Assembly: GCA_902791945.1 (NCBI GenBank)
Contig: CADAXR010000010.1
Location: forward strand, 1 to 55,946
Reading direction: 5' to 3'
DNA: 55,946 nucleotides
Source of the DNA: an uncultured Bacteroidia bacterium
GTDB lineage: Bacteria > Bacteroidota > Bacteroidia > Bacteroidales > UBA932
Position numbers and translations under genes: made by a program. Position 1 is the first letter of the stretch; every line of letters starts with the position of its first letter. Below the pieces are notes generated by a model, which made no database searches, was not told the DNA's origin, and saw nothing but the letters and a program-made list of their open reading frames with translations. Positions 10,654-19,444 of the stretch are shown here, in pieces.

Positions 10654-11421
10654 ATGAAACTCTCAAAGATTCTCACAATCGCCGCGGCGGCGCTCGCAAT
10701 CGTCGCTTGCGGCCCCAAGGTTGAAGGCAGCAAGGAAGTTGTCGACCTTCTCCCCAAGGCTTCCCAGGTTGATTCCGCCAGCTACCTCATCGGTATCAAC
10801 TTCGGTTCCTGGATCAAGGGCAACAATTTCGGTGAGCTCAACTACTCCAAGGTTATCGAAGGCATCAAGGACTTCATGAAGGCCGAAGGTGACCAGCGCG
10901 ACACCAACTTCGTCAAGCAGTTCAAGATCAACCCCATGGAGATGCAGGAGATCCTCGACAGCTACCTCTCCAAGAGGCGTGACTACACTGCCGCTCTCAA
11001 CAAGGAGAAAGCCGAGGCTTTCTTCGCCGAGAACGCAGCCAAGGACAGCATCCAGGTGACCGAGAGCGGCCTCCAGTACAAGATCATCGAGGCCGGCGGC
11101 GAACTCAAGCCCGTCAATGACAAGGACACCGTCTGGGTCAACTACAAAGGCACCCTCCTTAACGGCGACGTCTTCGACGAGAGCAACGGCGAGCCCGTCC
11201 GCTTCACGCTCAACCGCGTTGTCAAGGGCTGGGGCGAAGGCCTCAAGCTCATCGGCGAAGGTGGCAAGATCAAGCTTTTCATTCCTGCTGACCTCGGCTA
11301 CGGCGAGTACGGCACCCGTGGCATCGAGCCCAACTCCGCCCTTATCTTCGACGTCGAGCTGACCAAGGTCGGCACCTTTGTCGAGAAGCCCGAAGAACCC
11401 GCTAAAGGCAAGAAGAAATAA
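10654..11421 (+). CDS. FKBP-type peptidyl-prolyl isomerase lipoprotein
   Basis: The 255-residue protein starts with a lipoprotein signal (MKLSKILTIAAAALAIVAC, Cys19). An N-terminal helical dimerisation-like region (about residues 40-130, FkpA/Mip style) is followed by a C-terminal FKBP domain. That domain runs from DTVWVNYKGTLLNGDVFDES through FTLNRVVKGWGEGLKLIGEG to LGYGEYGTRGIEPNSALIF and holds the usual active-site aromatics. It probably acts as a proline isomerase and chaperone in the periplasm. There is no Shine-Dalgarno; the start is preceded by an A-rich leader. The next gene follows after 2 nt. A Lys-rich tail closes the protein. Confidence 0.92.
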   Translation: MKLSKILTIAAAALAIVACGPKVEGSKEVVDLLPKASQVDSASYLIGINFGSWIKGNNFGELNYSKVIEGIKDFMKAEGDQRDTNFVKQFKINPMEMQEILDSYLSKRRDYTAALNKEKAEAFFAENAAKDSIQVTESGLQYKIIEAGGELKPVNDKDTVWVNYKGTLLNGDVFDESNGEPVRFTLNRVVKGWGEGLKLIGEGGKIKLFIPADLGYGEYGTRGIEPNSALIFDVELTKVGTFVEKPEEPAKGKKK

Positions 11422-11423
11422 TC

Positions 11424-11891
11424 ATGTCAGCCCTTACGCTCGAAGGAAAGATTTCCGCCAAGCTCGCTCCGCAGTCGGGTCAGTCCGCCCGCGGAGCCTG
11501 GGCGCGGCAGGACTTCGTCCTTGAATACCCGGACGGCAACTTTACATCCAGCGCCTGCTTCACGGCATGGGGCCAGGACAAGGTTGCCGAGCTGGACAAA
11601 TTCCGTGTAGGCGACCCGGTGAAGGTTTCCTTCAACGTGCGTGCACGCGAGTACTCGGGCCGCTGGTACAACGATCTCCGCATCTGGAAGATCGAGCCCG
11701 CCGGCGCCCCTGAAGCCCCCCAGACCAGCCCCCAGGGCTATCCGGGCGGCAACCAGGGCTTCTCCGGCAGCGCCCCCCAGGGCTTCGCGTCCCCTTCAGG
11801 CGTTCCCCAGCCCCCGGCATTCTCCGCCCCGGCACCGACCGTCGAAGACATGCCCGGCGCCGACGTCCCCGAGGACGACCTGCCGTTCTGA
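11424..11891 (+). CDS. DUF3127 protein (OB-fold-like, SSB-like layout)
   Basis: The first ~95 residues match the DUF3127 family, common in Bacteroidetes (LEGKISAKLAPQSGQSARGAW, then a RQDFVLEY strand and SGRWYNDLRIWKIE). The rest is a Pro/Gly/Gln-rich linker ending in an acidic tip, DVPEDDLPF. That layout of a small beta-barrel, a disordered linker and an acidic DLPF end resembles single-stranded DNA-binding protein. DNA binding is an inference from the layout only. It is co-transcribed with the FKBP gene. Confidence 0.8.
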   Translation: MSALTLEGKISAKLAPQSGQSARGAWARQDFVLEYPDGNFTSSACFTAWGQDKVAELDKFRVGDPVKVSFNVRAREYSGRWYNDLRIWKIEPAGAPEAPQTSPQGYPGGNQGFSGSAPQGFASPSGVPQPPAFSAPAPTVEDMPGADVPEDDLPF

Positions 11892-11934
11892 GAACGGGGG
11901 GCCTCCCCTCGGCAGCCCCCGGCGGCCACTTTAT

Positions 11935-11966
11935 AAAAAATTCCCGGTTCACGCCGGGATTTTTTT
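11935..11966 (+). terminator. Intrinsic terminator after the FKBP-DUF3127 operon
   Basis: TCCCGG and CCGGGA pair around a 6-nt loop. The 5' side is A-rich and the 3' side is a run of T, so it may work in both directions. Confidence 0.8.
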
Positions 11967-11979
11967 ATATATCCGCAAG

Positions 11980-12108
11980 CCTGGCCACGGCACCCATCAA
12001 CAGAAGGCCATCCAATAGGATTTGGCGTGGCCATCCCCACCTTACGACCTGGGCTTAGCCACACTAACCCCGTCTGAGCGCGATCCTTTGAGGGGTACCG
12101 TGGCCGGG
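11980..12108. repeat. Intergenic inverted repeat with a 97-nt interior
   Basis: CCTGGCCACGGCACCC (11980-11995) pairs with GGGTACCGTGGCCGGG (12093-12108), with two imperfect positions. On the minus strand one of them becomes a G-U pair. The interior contains GGCCATCC twice (12007-12036) and no convincing ORF. It lies just past the DUF1015 stop, so it may be a structured 3' UTR or an unannotated RNA. No known RNA family was recognised. Confidence 0.45.
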
Positions 12109-12134
12109 GGGTCGGGGGAGTGCGCCACCCTATA

Positions 12135-13382
12135 TCAGAACGTGTGGATTGCGAGGCCGGAGCGGAGCTTGGGCTCAAACCAGGTGGTCTTGGGAGGCAT
12201 GATGTTGCCGGTGTCGGCGATGTCGATGAGCTGATGCATCGAGACGGGGTAGAGGGCGAAGGCGACGGCCATCTCGCCGCTGTCTACGCGGCGGGAGAGC
12301 TCGCCGAGGCCGCGGATGCCGCCGATGAAGGCGATGCGGTTGTCCGTGCGGAGGTCCTTTATGCCGAGTATTCTGTCAAGCACAAGATTGGAAAGCACTG
12401 TCACGTCGAGGACGCCGATGGGGTCGCTGTCGTCGTAGCGCCCAGGACGGGCGTCGAGACGGTACCACTTGCCGCCAAGGTACATCGAGAACTGGTGAAG
12501 CTTTTGCGGCGCGACCGCATCCCCTCCGGCAGCGGACAAAGGTGTCACCTCGAAATCCTTCGACAGGGCCGCGAGAAATTCCTCCGGGGAAAGACCGGCC
12601 AGATCCTTCACTACACGGTTGTAGTCGAGGATGCGGAGCTGACTCTCGGGGAAGCAGACCGCCATGAAGAAGTTGTACTCCTCGTCGCCGGTGTGGGCGG
12701 GGTTCTGAGCGCGACGCTCGGCGCCGACGCGAGCGGCCGCAGCGGTGCGATGGTGGCCGTCGGCGACGTAGAAAGCATCGACGGAGCCGGTGAACAGCTC
12801 AGTGATGCGGGCGACAGTCGGCCTGTCGGAAATCACCCAGAAGGAATGTCCGAAGCCGTTCTCGTCAGTAAACGAATATTCAGGCTCTCCGGCCGCGACG
12901 GAAGCCACGATGGCTCCCAGCTCCGCGTTGTCCTTGAAGGCGAAAAAGACCGGCTCTATGTTCGCACTCTGGATACGGACATGGACCATGCGGTCGTCTT
13001 CCTTGTCCTTGCGGGTGAGCTCGTGCTTTTTGATAATTCCGGACGCGTAGTCGTCGGTGTGGGCGCAAAGCACTATGCCGTACTGCGTCCTCTCCCCCAT
13101 CGTCTGGGCATAGACATAGTAGTTCTCGGAGGCGTCACGGACAAGCCACCCGTTTTGCTGCCACTTCCTGAAGTTCTCGACAGCCTTTGCATAAGTCCTG
13201 TCCTCGTGCTCTCCTGCGAGAGGCTCGAAGTCTATTTCAGGCTTTGTGATGTGGAGGAGCGACTTCTCCCCCGCCAGGGCTTTAGCCTCGGCTGAATCGA
13301 GAACATCATAGGGCGGGGCCGACACCTCGGGTGCCAGCTCCTTCGGCGGCCGCAGCGCCGCAAAAGGTTTGACGCGTACCAT
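12135..13382 (-). CDS. DUF1015 family protein of the serine operon
   Basis: The 415-residue protein matches the DUF1015 family: the N-terminal RVKPFAALRPPKELAPEVSA with APPYDVL, a GIVLCAH strand, and the conserved DGHHRTAAA motif. Its activity is not settled. In Bacteroidetes and other bacteria the gene commonly sits beside serA and serC, as it does here (1 nt after serA), which links it to serine or phosphoserine metabolism. It is the last gene of the operon. The long plus-strand ORF over the same bases is a GC-driven shadow. Confidence 0.85.
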   Translation of the reverse strand: MVRVKPFAALRPPKELAPEVSAPPYDVLDSAEAKALAGEKSLLHITKPEIDFEPLAGEHEDRTYAKAVENFRKWQQNGWLVRDASENYYVYAQTMGERTQYGIVLCAHTDDYASGIIKKHELTRKDKEDDRMVHVRIQSANIEPVFFAFKDNAELGAIVASVAAGEPEYSFTDENGFGHSFWVISDRPTVARITELFTGSVDAFYVADGHHRTAAAARVGAERRAQNPAHTGDEEYNFFMAVCFPESQLRILDYNRVVKDLAGLSPEEFLAALSKDFEVTPLSAAGGDAVAPQKLHQFSMYLGGKWYRLDARPGRYDDSDPIGVLDVTVLSNLVLDRILGIKDLRTDNRIAFIGGIRGLGELSRRVDSGEMAVAFALYPVSMHQLIDIADTGNIMPPKTTWFEPKLRSGLAIHTF

Positions 13383-13383
13383 A

Positions 13384-14304
13384 TTATTTATTTACTTGGA
13401 ACCTGGTGTTGCCGGTGGCGAAAAAGTCGGCGATCTGCCTGGCGGCTGCAAGGCCGGCGTTGATGTTGGCCTCCGAGGTCTGGGCGCCCATCTTCTTGGG
13501 CGTCGCGAAGACCCTGAGGCCGAACTCTTCGCGGAGGGCCTCATAGCAGTCCGGAGCGACATCCGCCGCATACTTCAGGTCCGGACGCTCGCGGAGAGCC
13601 TTTGCAAGGCCTTCCTCGTCGATGACCTCCTTACGGGCGGTGTTGATGAGAGTAGCTCCCTTGGGCATGGAACTGATAAGCTCATAGCCGATGGAGCCGA
13701 TCGTCTCCGGCAGGGCCGGGATGTGAATCGACAGGTAGTCGGATCCGGCATACAGCGCCTCGAGCGAAGCCGCGGGAACGGCGCCGCCGGCGATAATCTT
13801 CTCGTCCGGAAGGAACGGATCGATAGCGCTTACCTCCATCCCGAGGGCCTTCGCCTTGGCGCCGACCAGCCGGCCGACGTTCCCGAAGGCCTGGATGCCC
13901 AGGCGCTTGCCCTCAATCTCCGAGCCTGTCGCAGGAGTAAACTGAGTGCGGGCCATATAAATCATAAGCCCGATCGCGAGCTCCGCCACGGCGTTGCTGT
14001 TCTGTCCCGGGGTGTTCATGACGACGACCCCGGCGGCAGAAGCGGCGGCGAGGTCCACGTTGTCGACCCCTGCGCCGGCGCGGACGACAATCTTCAGGGA
14101 AGGCGCGGCCGCGATGACCTCCGCGGTCACCTTGTCCGAGCGGATGATAAGCGCCTCCGCATCGGCGACGGCCGACACGAGGTCTTCCTGCGCAGGATAT
14201 TTCTCAAGGAGTGCCACGCTGTGGCCGGCTCCCTCGAGGATTTCACGGATTCCTTTCACCGCGACGGGGGCGAAAGGCTTCTGGGTTGCTACAAGTATTT
14301 TCAT
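13384..14304 (-). CDS. serA: D-3-phosphoglycerate dehydrogenase
   Basis: This 306-residue short-form enzyme oxidises 3-phosphoglycerate with NAD, the first step of serine synthesis. The N-terminal substrate domain contains [13 protein letters not shown] and [19 protein letters not shown]. The NAD-binding Rossmann motif is [22 protein letters not shown] catalytic His is expected near the C-terminal end, but the residues read [23 protein letters not shown], so this position deviates from the usual TPHIGA form. There is no ACT domain, so serine feedback is not evident. The start overlaps the end of serC by 4 nt. Confidence 0.93.
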   Translation of the reverse strand: MKILVATQKPFAPVAVKGIREILEGAGHSVALLEKYPAQEDLVSAVADAEALIIRSDKVTAEVIAAAPSLKIVVRAGAGVDNVDLAAASAAGVVVMNTPGQNSNAVAELAIGLMIYMARTQFTPATGSEIEGKRLGIQAFGNVGRLVGAKAKALGMEVSAIDPFLPDEKIIAGGAVPAASLEALYAGSDYLSIHIPALPETIGSIGYELISSMPKGATLINTARKEVIDEEGLAKALRERPDLKYAADVAPDCYEALREEFGLRVFATPKKMGAQTSEANINAGLAAARQIADFFATGNTRFQVNK

Positions 14305-15374
14305 GCGTACTGCTTTTCAAATTCTTTCATGCATGCGACAAGCGCCTCCACGTCTGCGATGGAGCAGGCGTTGTAGAGCGACGCGCGGAAGCCGCCGACG
14401 CTGCGGTGGCCCTTGATGCCGACCATTCCCCTTTCCTTGGCGAAGGAGAGGAAGGTGTCCTGGAGTTCTTCGCGCCCGGGGGCCATGACGAAGCAGACAT
14501 TCATGATCGAACGGTCTTCGACCGCCGCCGTCCCGGTGAAAAGCGGGTTGCGGTCGATCTCCGAATAGAGGATACGGGCTTTTTCCAGGTTTATCTTATG
14601 GATTGCCTCGACTCCGCCTATGGACTTGATCCATTTGAGCGTCTCATTCATAACGAAGATGGAGAACACCGGAGGAGTGTTGAACATCGACAGCTTGTCG
14701 ATGTGGGTCCTGTAGTCCAGCATCGTCGGGATGTAGCGCGACACGCGGCCGAGGGAATCCTTGCGGATGATGGCGAAGATGACGCCGGCGGGGCCGACGT
14801 TCTTCTGCGCTCCGCCGTAGATCAGGTCGTATTTCGAGACGTCGACAGGGCGGGACATAATGTCGGAAGACATATCCGCGATGAGCGGGACGGGGCAGTC
14901 CATGTCCTCCTTGATCTCGGTGCCGTAGATCGTGTTGTTGGTCGTGATATGGAGGTAATCCAGGTCCGTCGGGATCTCGAATCCCTTGGGGATATAGCTG
15001 AAGTTCCTGTCCTTCGAACTGGCGATTGCATAGGCTTCGCCTATCCCTTTCGCCTCCTTGAGGGCCTTTCCGGCCCATACTCCCGTCTCCAGATACGCCG
15101 CCTTCTTCTCAAGGTAGTTCATCGCGACATAGAGGAACTGCAGCGACGCGCCGCCGCCGAGGAACACTACCTCGTGGGTCTCGGGGATGTGGAGGAGCTC
15201 ACGCCAGAGGGCGCGGCACTCGTCCATAGTCTCATCCCATTCCTTCGTCCTGTGTGATATGGAAATGACCGACACGCCCGTGCCCTTGAAATCCTTCAGG
15301 GCGGCTATGGCGTTGTCGATGGCCACCTGCGGCAAAAGGCAGGGGCCGGCATTGAATACGTGAACTTCTTTCAT
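14301..15374 (-). CDS. serC: Phosphoserine aminotransferase
   Basis: This 357-residue PLP enzyme moves an amino group from glutamate to 3-phosphohydroxypyruvate, the second step of serine synthesis. Seen are the start [27 protein letters not shown], the [10 protein letters not shown] phosphate-binding stretch, and the PLP lysine in [14 protein letters not shown]. The C-terminal [15 protein letters not shown] is also typical. It heads the serC-serA-DUF1015 operon. No phosphoserine phosphatase gene is in the window. Confidence 0.97.
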   Translation of the reverse strand: MKEVHVFNAGPCLLPQVAIDNAIAALKDFKGTGVSVISISHRTKEWDETMDECRALWRELLHIPETHEVVFLGGGASLQFLYVAMNYLEKKAAYLETGVWAGKALKEAKGIGEAYAIASSKDRNFSYIPKGFEIPTDLDYLHITTNNTIYGTEIKEDMDCPVPLIADMSSDIMSRPVDVSKYDLIYGGAQKNVGPAGVIFAIIRKDSLGRVSRYIPTMLDYRTHIDKLSMFNTPPVFSIFVMNETLKWIKSIGGVEAIHKINLEKARILYSEIDRNPLFTGTAAVEDRSIMNVCFVMAPGREELQDTFLSFAKERGMVGIKGHRSVGGFRASLYNACSIADVEALVACMKEFEKQYA

Positions 15375-15412
15375 ATATAATTATTCAAATAGGATTGTAA
15401 ATATACTTCATT

Positions 15413-16015
15413 TTACTGAAAAACGCAATCGGCTATGCGGCCTGTCCTCGCCTTGAAATCTTCCACCGCAGTAAGCCTTACGCGGGTCGAGAGGACACAT
15501 CTCTCGCCGCACTCAAGTGATAAACTCGGAAGAGACAGGTCTTTAAGCACCTTCATCACGTCGTTCATCGACAGGTATCCGAACGAAAGGGTAAAAGGCA
15601 CCTCGGCCGTCTTTTCTATCTCCACTGCCGCCGCCAGGGCTTCCTCGGTAGACTCCCGGTAGGCCCTGATGAGCCCCGGGACACCGAGTTTGATCCCCCC
15701 GAACCAGCGGACCACCACGACAAGGACGTCGCTGAGCCCTCTGGACTCCAGACGCCCGAGAATCTGCTTCCCGGCGCTTCCGGAAGGCTCGCCGTCGTCC
15801 GATGAACGGAACGACGCTCCGCCGAGTCCGAGCCGCCAGGCGTAGCAGTGGTGACGCGCATCATGGTATTTTGCCTTGAGAGACTGGACTATGTCCTTTA
15901 TTTCTTCTTCGGAGGAAACAGGGTATGCGAGGGCGAGAAAACGGGACCCGCGGTCTTTGAAGACGCCCTCGGAGGGCGCCGCTATGCTCCTGTATTTATC
16001 TTCGAGAGCGGCCAT
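15413..16015 (-). CDS. yigZ: YigZ / IMPACT family protein
   Basis: The 200-residue protein has the UPF0029 (IMPACT) N-terminal fold: FKDRGSRFLALAYPV, DARHHCYAWRLG and DDGEPSGSAGKQIL. A ferredoxin-like C-terminal half (FTLSFGYLSMNDVMKVL) follows. The family's role is unclear; the eukaryotic relative IMPACT regulates translation. The ATG at 16015 lies 7 nt from a -7 box (16023-16030), so its mRNA may lack a leader. It diverges from the gene at 16104. Confidence 0.9.
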   Translation of the reverse strand: MAALEDKYRSIAAPSEGVFKDRGSRFLALAYPVSSEEEIKDIVQSLKAKYHDARHHCYAWRLGLGGASFRSSDDGEPSGSAGKQILGRLESRGLSDVLVVVVRWFGGIKLGVPGLIRAYRESTEEALAAAVEIEKTAEVPFTLSFGYLSMNDVMKVLKDLSLPSLSLECGERCVLSTRVRLTAVEDFKARTGRIADCVFQ

Positions 16016-16022
16016 TGCAGTT

Positions 16023-16053
16023 CAAAATTAAAGATTTTTGCCCTAACAAGCAA
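16023..16053 (-). promoter_or_regulatory. Promoter of yigZ, leaderless spacing
   Basis: On the minus strand TTG (16053-16051) is followed after 20 nt by TAATTTTG (16030-16023), a good Bacteroidetes promoter. The start codon follows 7 nt later. Confidence 0.7.
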
Positions 16054-16073
16054 CATCGGTCGAAAAAATACAG

Positions 16074-16081
16074 TATATTTG
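16074..16081 (+). promoter_or_regulatory. -7 box of the gene at 16104
   Basis: TATATTTG is an exact TAnnTTTG match, 22 nt before the ATG. It faces away from the yigZ promoter. No -33 TTG was found at normal distance. Confidence 0.5.
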
Positions 16082-16103
16082 GGTTTAGAAAACAACAAGA
16101 CCA

Positions 16104-16652
16104 ATGGCAGTCAGACTGAAAATCACGCTCCCCGGCATAAAAGGCTTCCTGCGACTTTACAGCGCAGGAGCCGAAACGACCCTCTACACCGTCCACAACA
16201 AGCTCCGCGCAGACCTCGAGTTCCCGCAGGACCAGCTCATCCTTTTCAAGGCGCTGGGCGCCACGGAGAACGTCGTGGCCCGCTGGGGCCTCTTCGACAT
16301 CGGCGACGGCGCAGTTGAGGACATATCCCTCCGCGCCGCGCTGGACAAGGGCGTGACCCACTTTGTCTATTTCTACGACGTCTCCAACAAAAAGAGCGTC
16401 CTTATCGACATCTTCGAGGACGACTCCCCCGCCCTCCGGGCCGGCAAGATTCTCCTTGTCGAGACCAAAGGCCCCGTTCCCCAGGAGTTCGAGAACGGCT
16501 ATGTCGCGCTCGAAGACCTCCCCGTCGAGAAGCAGAAGCTTCCTTCCGAGGACGACTTCGACCTCGACGACGAGGACTTCGACGACGAAGATGATGAAGA
16601 CGAGGACGGCGCCGACGAAGACGGCGAAGAAATCTTCGACGAGAACGAATAA
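16104..16652 (+). CDS. Plasmid pRiA4b ORF-3-like protein with acidic tail
   Basis: Residues 1-130 match the PF07929-type fold, often labelled IS1096 passenger TnpR-like. Typical stretches are LPGIKGFLRLYSAGAETTLY, EFPQDQLILFKALG and FVYFYDVSNKKSVLIDIFE. The remaining ~40 residues are almost all Asp and Glu. No transposase, inverted repeats or other transposon parts are nearby, so I treat it as a resident chromosomal gene. The acidic tail may mimic nucleic acid or keep the protein soluble; this is inference. Confidence 0.75.
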   Translation: MAVRLKITLPGIKGFLRLYSAGAETTLYTVHNKLRADLEFPQDQLILFKALGATENVVARWGLFDIGDGAVEDISLRAALDKGVTHFVYFYDVSNKKSVLIDIFEDDSPALRAGKILLVETKGPVPQEFENGYVALEDLPVEKQKLPSEDDFDLDDEDFDDEDDEDEDGADEDGEEIFDENE

Positions 16653-16654
16653 AA

Positions 16655-16687
16655 AAGACGGCCCTTTGCGGGGCCGCCTTCCTTTTT
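16655..16687. terminator. Bidirectional terminator between convergent genes
   Basis: AAGACGGCCC and GGGCCGCCTT pair around TTTGCG with one internal mismatch. T-runs occur on both sides. It separates the gene at 16104 from the oppositely oriented ROK kinase. Confidence 0.8.
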
Positions 16688-16699
16688 AAGGCATTCCTT

Positions 16700-17659
16700 C
16701 TACAGCTCCCATGCGAGGGCCGATGCGCCAAGGATGGCGGCGTCAGATTCCTTGAGCTGGGAATAGACGAGTTTGACCTTGCCCTTCCAGAGAGCGAGGA
16801 CATTTTCGTTCATGGCCCTTTCGATGGGCTCCGTGAGGAACTCCTTGGCCCTTGCGAGGCCGCCGAAGAGGACTATGGCCTCCGGCGCGGAGAATGCGAT
16901 GAAATCAGCAAGTTTCTCGCCGAGGATGCGTCCCGTGAACTCGAAGACCTTGAGGGCGAGTTTGTCGCCTTCCTTGGCAGCCTCATAGACATCCTTGGAA
17001 GTGATGTCCGCGACTGTGCGCAGGAGGGACGGTTCGTCGCTCATCGCCAGCCACTCACGGGCCGTACGGGCGACGCCTATCGCGGAGCAATAAGCCTCGA
17101 GACACCCGCACCTGCCGCAGCCGCAGAGGCGGCCGTTGTGGCGGACGGCGGTCGTGTGGCCGAGCTCTCCGGCGAAGCCGTCGCTGCCATAGACCACCTT
17201 GCCGTCGATGACGATGCCGCTGCCGACTCCGGTGCCGAGGGTAATCATGATGAAGTTCTTCATACCCCTCGCGGCGCCGTAGGTCATTTCACCCACAGCC
17301 GCGGCGTTGGCGTCGTTGGTCAGCGAGACGGGGATGCCGTCGATTGCCTCCGAAAGCATCTTTGCGAACTCGATGGAGCCGTTGGCGGCCCATGAGAGGT
17401 TCGGTGCGAACGCTATCGTGCCGGTGTAGTAGTTGCCGTTGGGAGCGCCGACGCCGACGCCCCTGATCTGGCCTTCCTTGCCGGACTCCCTGACGATGTC
17501 GCGGACCGCCTGGGCGATCTCTGACACGACCACTTCGGCGGAAGGGTCGCTGCTGGTCTTGATGACTTTCTGGGCGAGAACCTCGCCGCGCGCATCGACG
17601 ACGCCGAGCTTGATGGTCTGCCCGCCGACGTCAATACCGACTACATAATCCTTTGCCAT
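16700..17659 (-). CDS. ROK-family sugar kinase (glucokinase-like)
   Basis: The 319-residue protein has the phosphate-binding start VVGIDVGGQTIKLGVVDARG, a second ATP loop ITLGTGVGSGIVIDG, and the ROK zinc motif CGCGRCGCLEAYCS. The His ligand is in GELGHTTA. It phosphorylates glucose or a related sugar in the cytoplasm. It lies 3 nt after an FucP-type sugar importer, so uptake and phosphorylation look coupled. The exact sugar cannot be fixed from sequence; glucose is the most common substrate for this pairing. Confidence 0.9.
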   Translation of the reverse strand: MAKDYVVGIDVGGQTIKLGVVDARGEVLAQKVIKTSSDPSAEVVVSEIAQAVRDIVRESGKEGQIRGVGVGAPNGNYYTGTIAFAPNLSWAANGSIEFAKMLSEAIDGIPVSLTNDANAAAVGEMTYGAARGMKNFIMITLGTGVGSGIVIDGKVVYGSDGFAGELGHTTAVRHNGRLCGCGRCGCLEAYCSAIGVARTAREWLAMSDEPSLLRTVADITSKDVYEAAKEGDKLALKVFEFTGRILGEKLADFIAFSAPEAIVLFGGLARAKEFLTEPIERAMNENVLALWKGKVKLVYSQLKESDAAILGASALAWEL

Positions 17660-17662
17660 ATC

Positions 17663-18928
17663 TTACTTAGCTTTTTTGATTTTCGATCCGAAGAGGGCGA
17701 ACCAAAGGATATAGACCACGCCCGCAATGACGACGAGGTAGCTCATAAGGTAGGAGGTGGCGTCCGCCACTGCACCCTGGATGAGCGGGAGGATACCGCC
17801 GCCGCAGACCATGACCATGAAGAGGCCGGAGGCGATGGCGGTGTATTTGCCGAGTCCCTCGACAGCGAGGTTGAAGATAGCGCCCCACATAACAGAGGTG
17901 CAGAGACCGCAGAGGACGAAGAACACGACTCCGATAGGAATTGTCTCAAGCGAGAAGTGGAGGTCCTTGAAGGCCGGGAAGGGCACCTGTGCGCTGTCGC
18001 CGAGCACCATGCCGAGCACAAGAAGAAGGATTGCAAGGCTGGAGACCGACACCATCATCGCACGGCTGGACACTTTGCCTCCGATGGATGCACCGATAAG
18101 ACGGCCACAGAGCATCAGGAACCAGTACATACCGACGATAGTTCCTGCCACACCCGCGGCGATGCCGACGGCGGAAGAGGTCATATAGAGGTTCATGAAG
18201 TTGGGGATACCGACCTCGACACCCACATAGAGGAAAATGGCGATGGCGCCGAACACGAAGTGACGGAAGGAGAGAGCGCCCTTGATGGTGTCGGCGGTCT
18301 TCTCCGGGGCTTCCTTGGCAGCCTCCGCGAGCTCCGGCTCGGGGATCTTCGAGAAGAGGATAATCACGAACGCCAGGGCGAAGATGCCCATCGCGATGTA
18401 GAGAGCGGGGTTGGCGTCGGAAATCCTGGCGTTCATAGCGTCACCGATGAGGTAACCGACCAGCACAGGGCAGATGGTCGCCGCAAGGGAGTTGCATGAG
18501 CCGCCGAACTGGATCAGCTGGTTGCCCTTGTTGCCGCCGCCGCCGAGGGTGTTGAGCATAGGGTTGACCACGGTGTTGAGCATGCACATCGAGAAACCGG
18601 AGATGAAAGCGCCGAGAAGATAGACCCCGAAGCTTTCGACGACACCGGAAAGGAATGTGATGCCGACGCCGATGAAGCCGACGAGAACGGATGCCAGTGC
18701 CGTGAACTTATAGCCTTTCTTCGAAAGGATAAATCCGGCCGGGAGGCCCATCACCGCATAGGCGATGAAGTTGGCGGCGTTTCCAAGCTGCGAAAGGAAG
18801 TTGGATGCGCCGAACTGGCTCTTGACAATGATGCCGAAAGGATTCTGCAGACCTGTCACGAAGGAAATCATCGCAAACAGGAAGAACATAATGGCAATCG
18901 CGAGAACGTTGCCTTTTTTGTTGGCCAT
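17663..18928 (-). CDS. FucP-type MFS sugar transporter
   Basis: The 421-residue protein has 12 hydrophobic segments of the major facilitator superfamily, FHS subfamily. The N-terminus has IMFFLFAMISFVTGLQNPF and the first half has GLPAGFILSKKGYKFTAL and NTVVNPMLNTLGG. It should import a hexose, probably by proton symport, across the inner membrane. It is transcribed before the ROK kinase in the same operon. Confidence 0.9.
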   Translation of the reverse strand: MANKKGNVLAIAIMFFLFAMISFVTGLQNPFGIIVKSQFGASNFLSQLGNAANFIAYAVMGLPAGFILSKKGYKFTALASVLVGFIGVGITFLSGVVESFGVYLLGAFISGFSMCMLNTVVNPMLNTLGGGGNKGNQLIQFGGSCNSLAATICPVLVGYLIGDAMNARISDANPALYIAMGIFALAFVIILFSKIPEPELAEAAKEAPEKTADTIKGALSFRHFVFGAIAIFLYVGVEVGIPNFMNLYMTSSAVGIAAGVAGTIVGMYWFLMLCGRLIGASIGGKVSSRAMMVSVSSLAILLLVLGMVLGDSAQVPFPAFKDLHFSLETIPIGVVFFVLCGLCTSVMWGAIFNLAVEGLGKYTAIASGLFMVMVCGGGILPLIQGAVADATSYLMSYLVVIAGVVYILWFALFGSKIKKAK

Positions 18929-18943
18929 AATTAATTAAAAGGT

Positions 18944-19444
18944 TTAGTTGTTAATAATTTTCAGTTCGACACGTCTGTTCTGCTGACGGCCCGCGTCGGT
19001 GGAGTTGTCAGCAATAGGTTCCAACTTGCCGTAGCCCTTGTAGGACAGGCGGCTCTTGTTGACGCCGTGCTCGACGAAGTAGTTATAGACCGCCTTGGCG
19101 CGCTGCTCGGAGAGTTTCTGGTTGTACTCCTGGGAGCCGATGCCGTCGGTGTGGCCGCCGATCTCGACGTTGACCTTCGGGTTGGCCACAAGCCAGTCGA
19201 CGACTTCGTCGAGGTAGCCGCGGGCCTTGGTGCCGAGGTTGAACTTGTTGAACTCGAACAGGGTGTTGGAAAGATCCCTCATGGTCTGCTGGATCTCCAC
19301 AGGGATTTCCTTGATGATGGTGACGGTGTCACGCACGACCACGGTGTTGGTCACGGTGTCGCGGACGACCACCGTGTTCTGGACCGTGTCACGAACGACC
19401 ACCGTGTTCTGCACGGTGTCACGCACATAGACGATCTTGGTCAC
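18944..19444 (-). pseudogene. OmpA copy A, C-terminal half (split by frameshift)
   Basis: This holds the RDTVQNTVVV-type repeats and the peptidoglycan-binding OmpA domain (TLFEFNKFNL, GGHTDGIGSQEYNQKLSEQRA, GRQQNRRVELKI). The domain's Asp and Arg contacts are conserved. It lacks a signal peptide, so by itself it would not be exported. The only start is GTG at 19444, overlapping the stop of the barrel half as GTGA. Compared with the three intact paralogs, a 40-nt segment is missing at 19461/19462, which causes the split. Confidence 0.85.

Noticed and set aside
12120-13295. 391-codon plus-strand ORF over DUF1015
   Set aside because: The opposite strand encodes a conserved DUF1015 protein in an operon. 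The plus product has no recognisable motif.
16104-16652. Part of an IS1096-like transposon
   Set aside because: The family label mentions IS1096 and a plasmid ORF, but no transposase, inverted repeats or target duplication is near.
19323-19430. 30-bp repeats in the OmpA genes as CRISPR or mobile repeats
   Set aside because: They encode a VRDTVQNTVV periplasmic spacer present in all four paralogs, without spacers.
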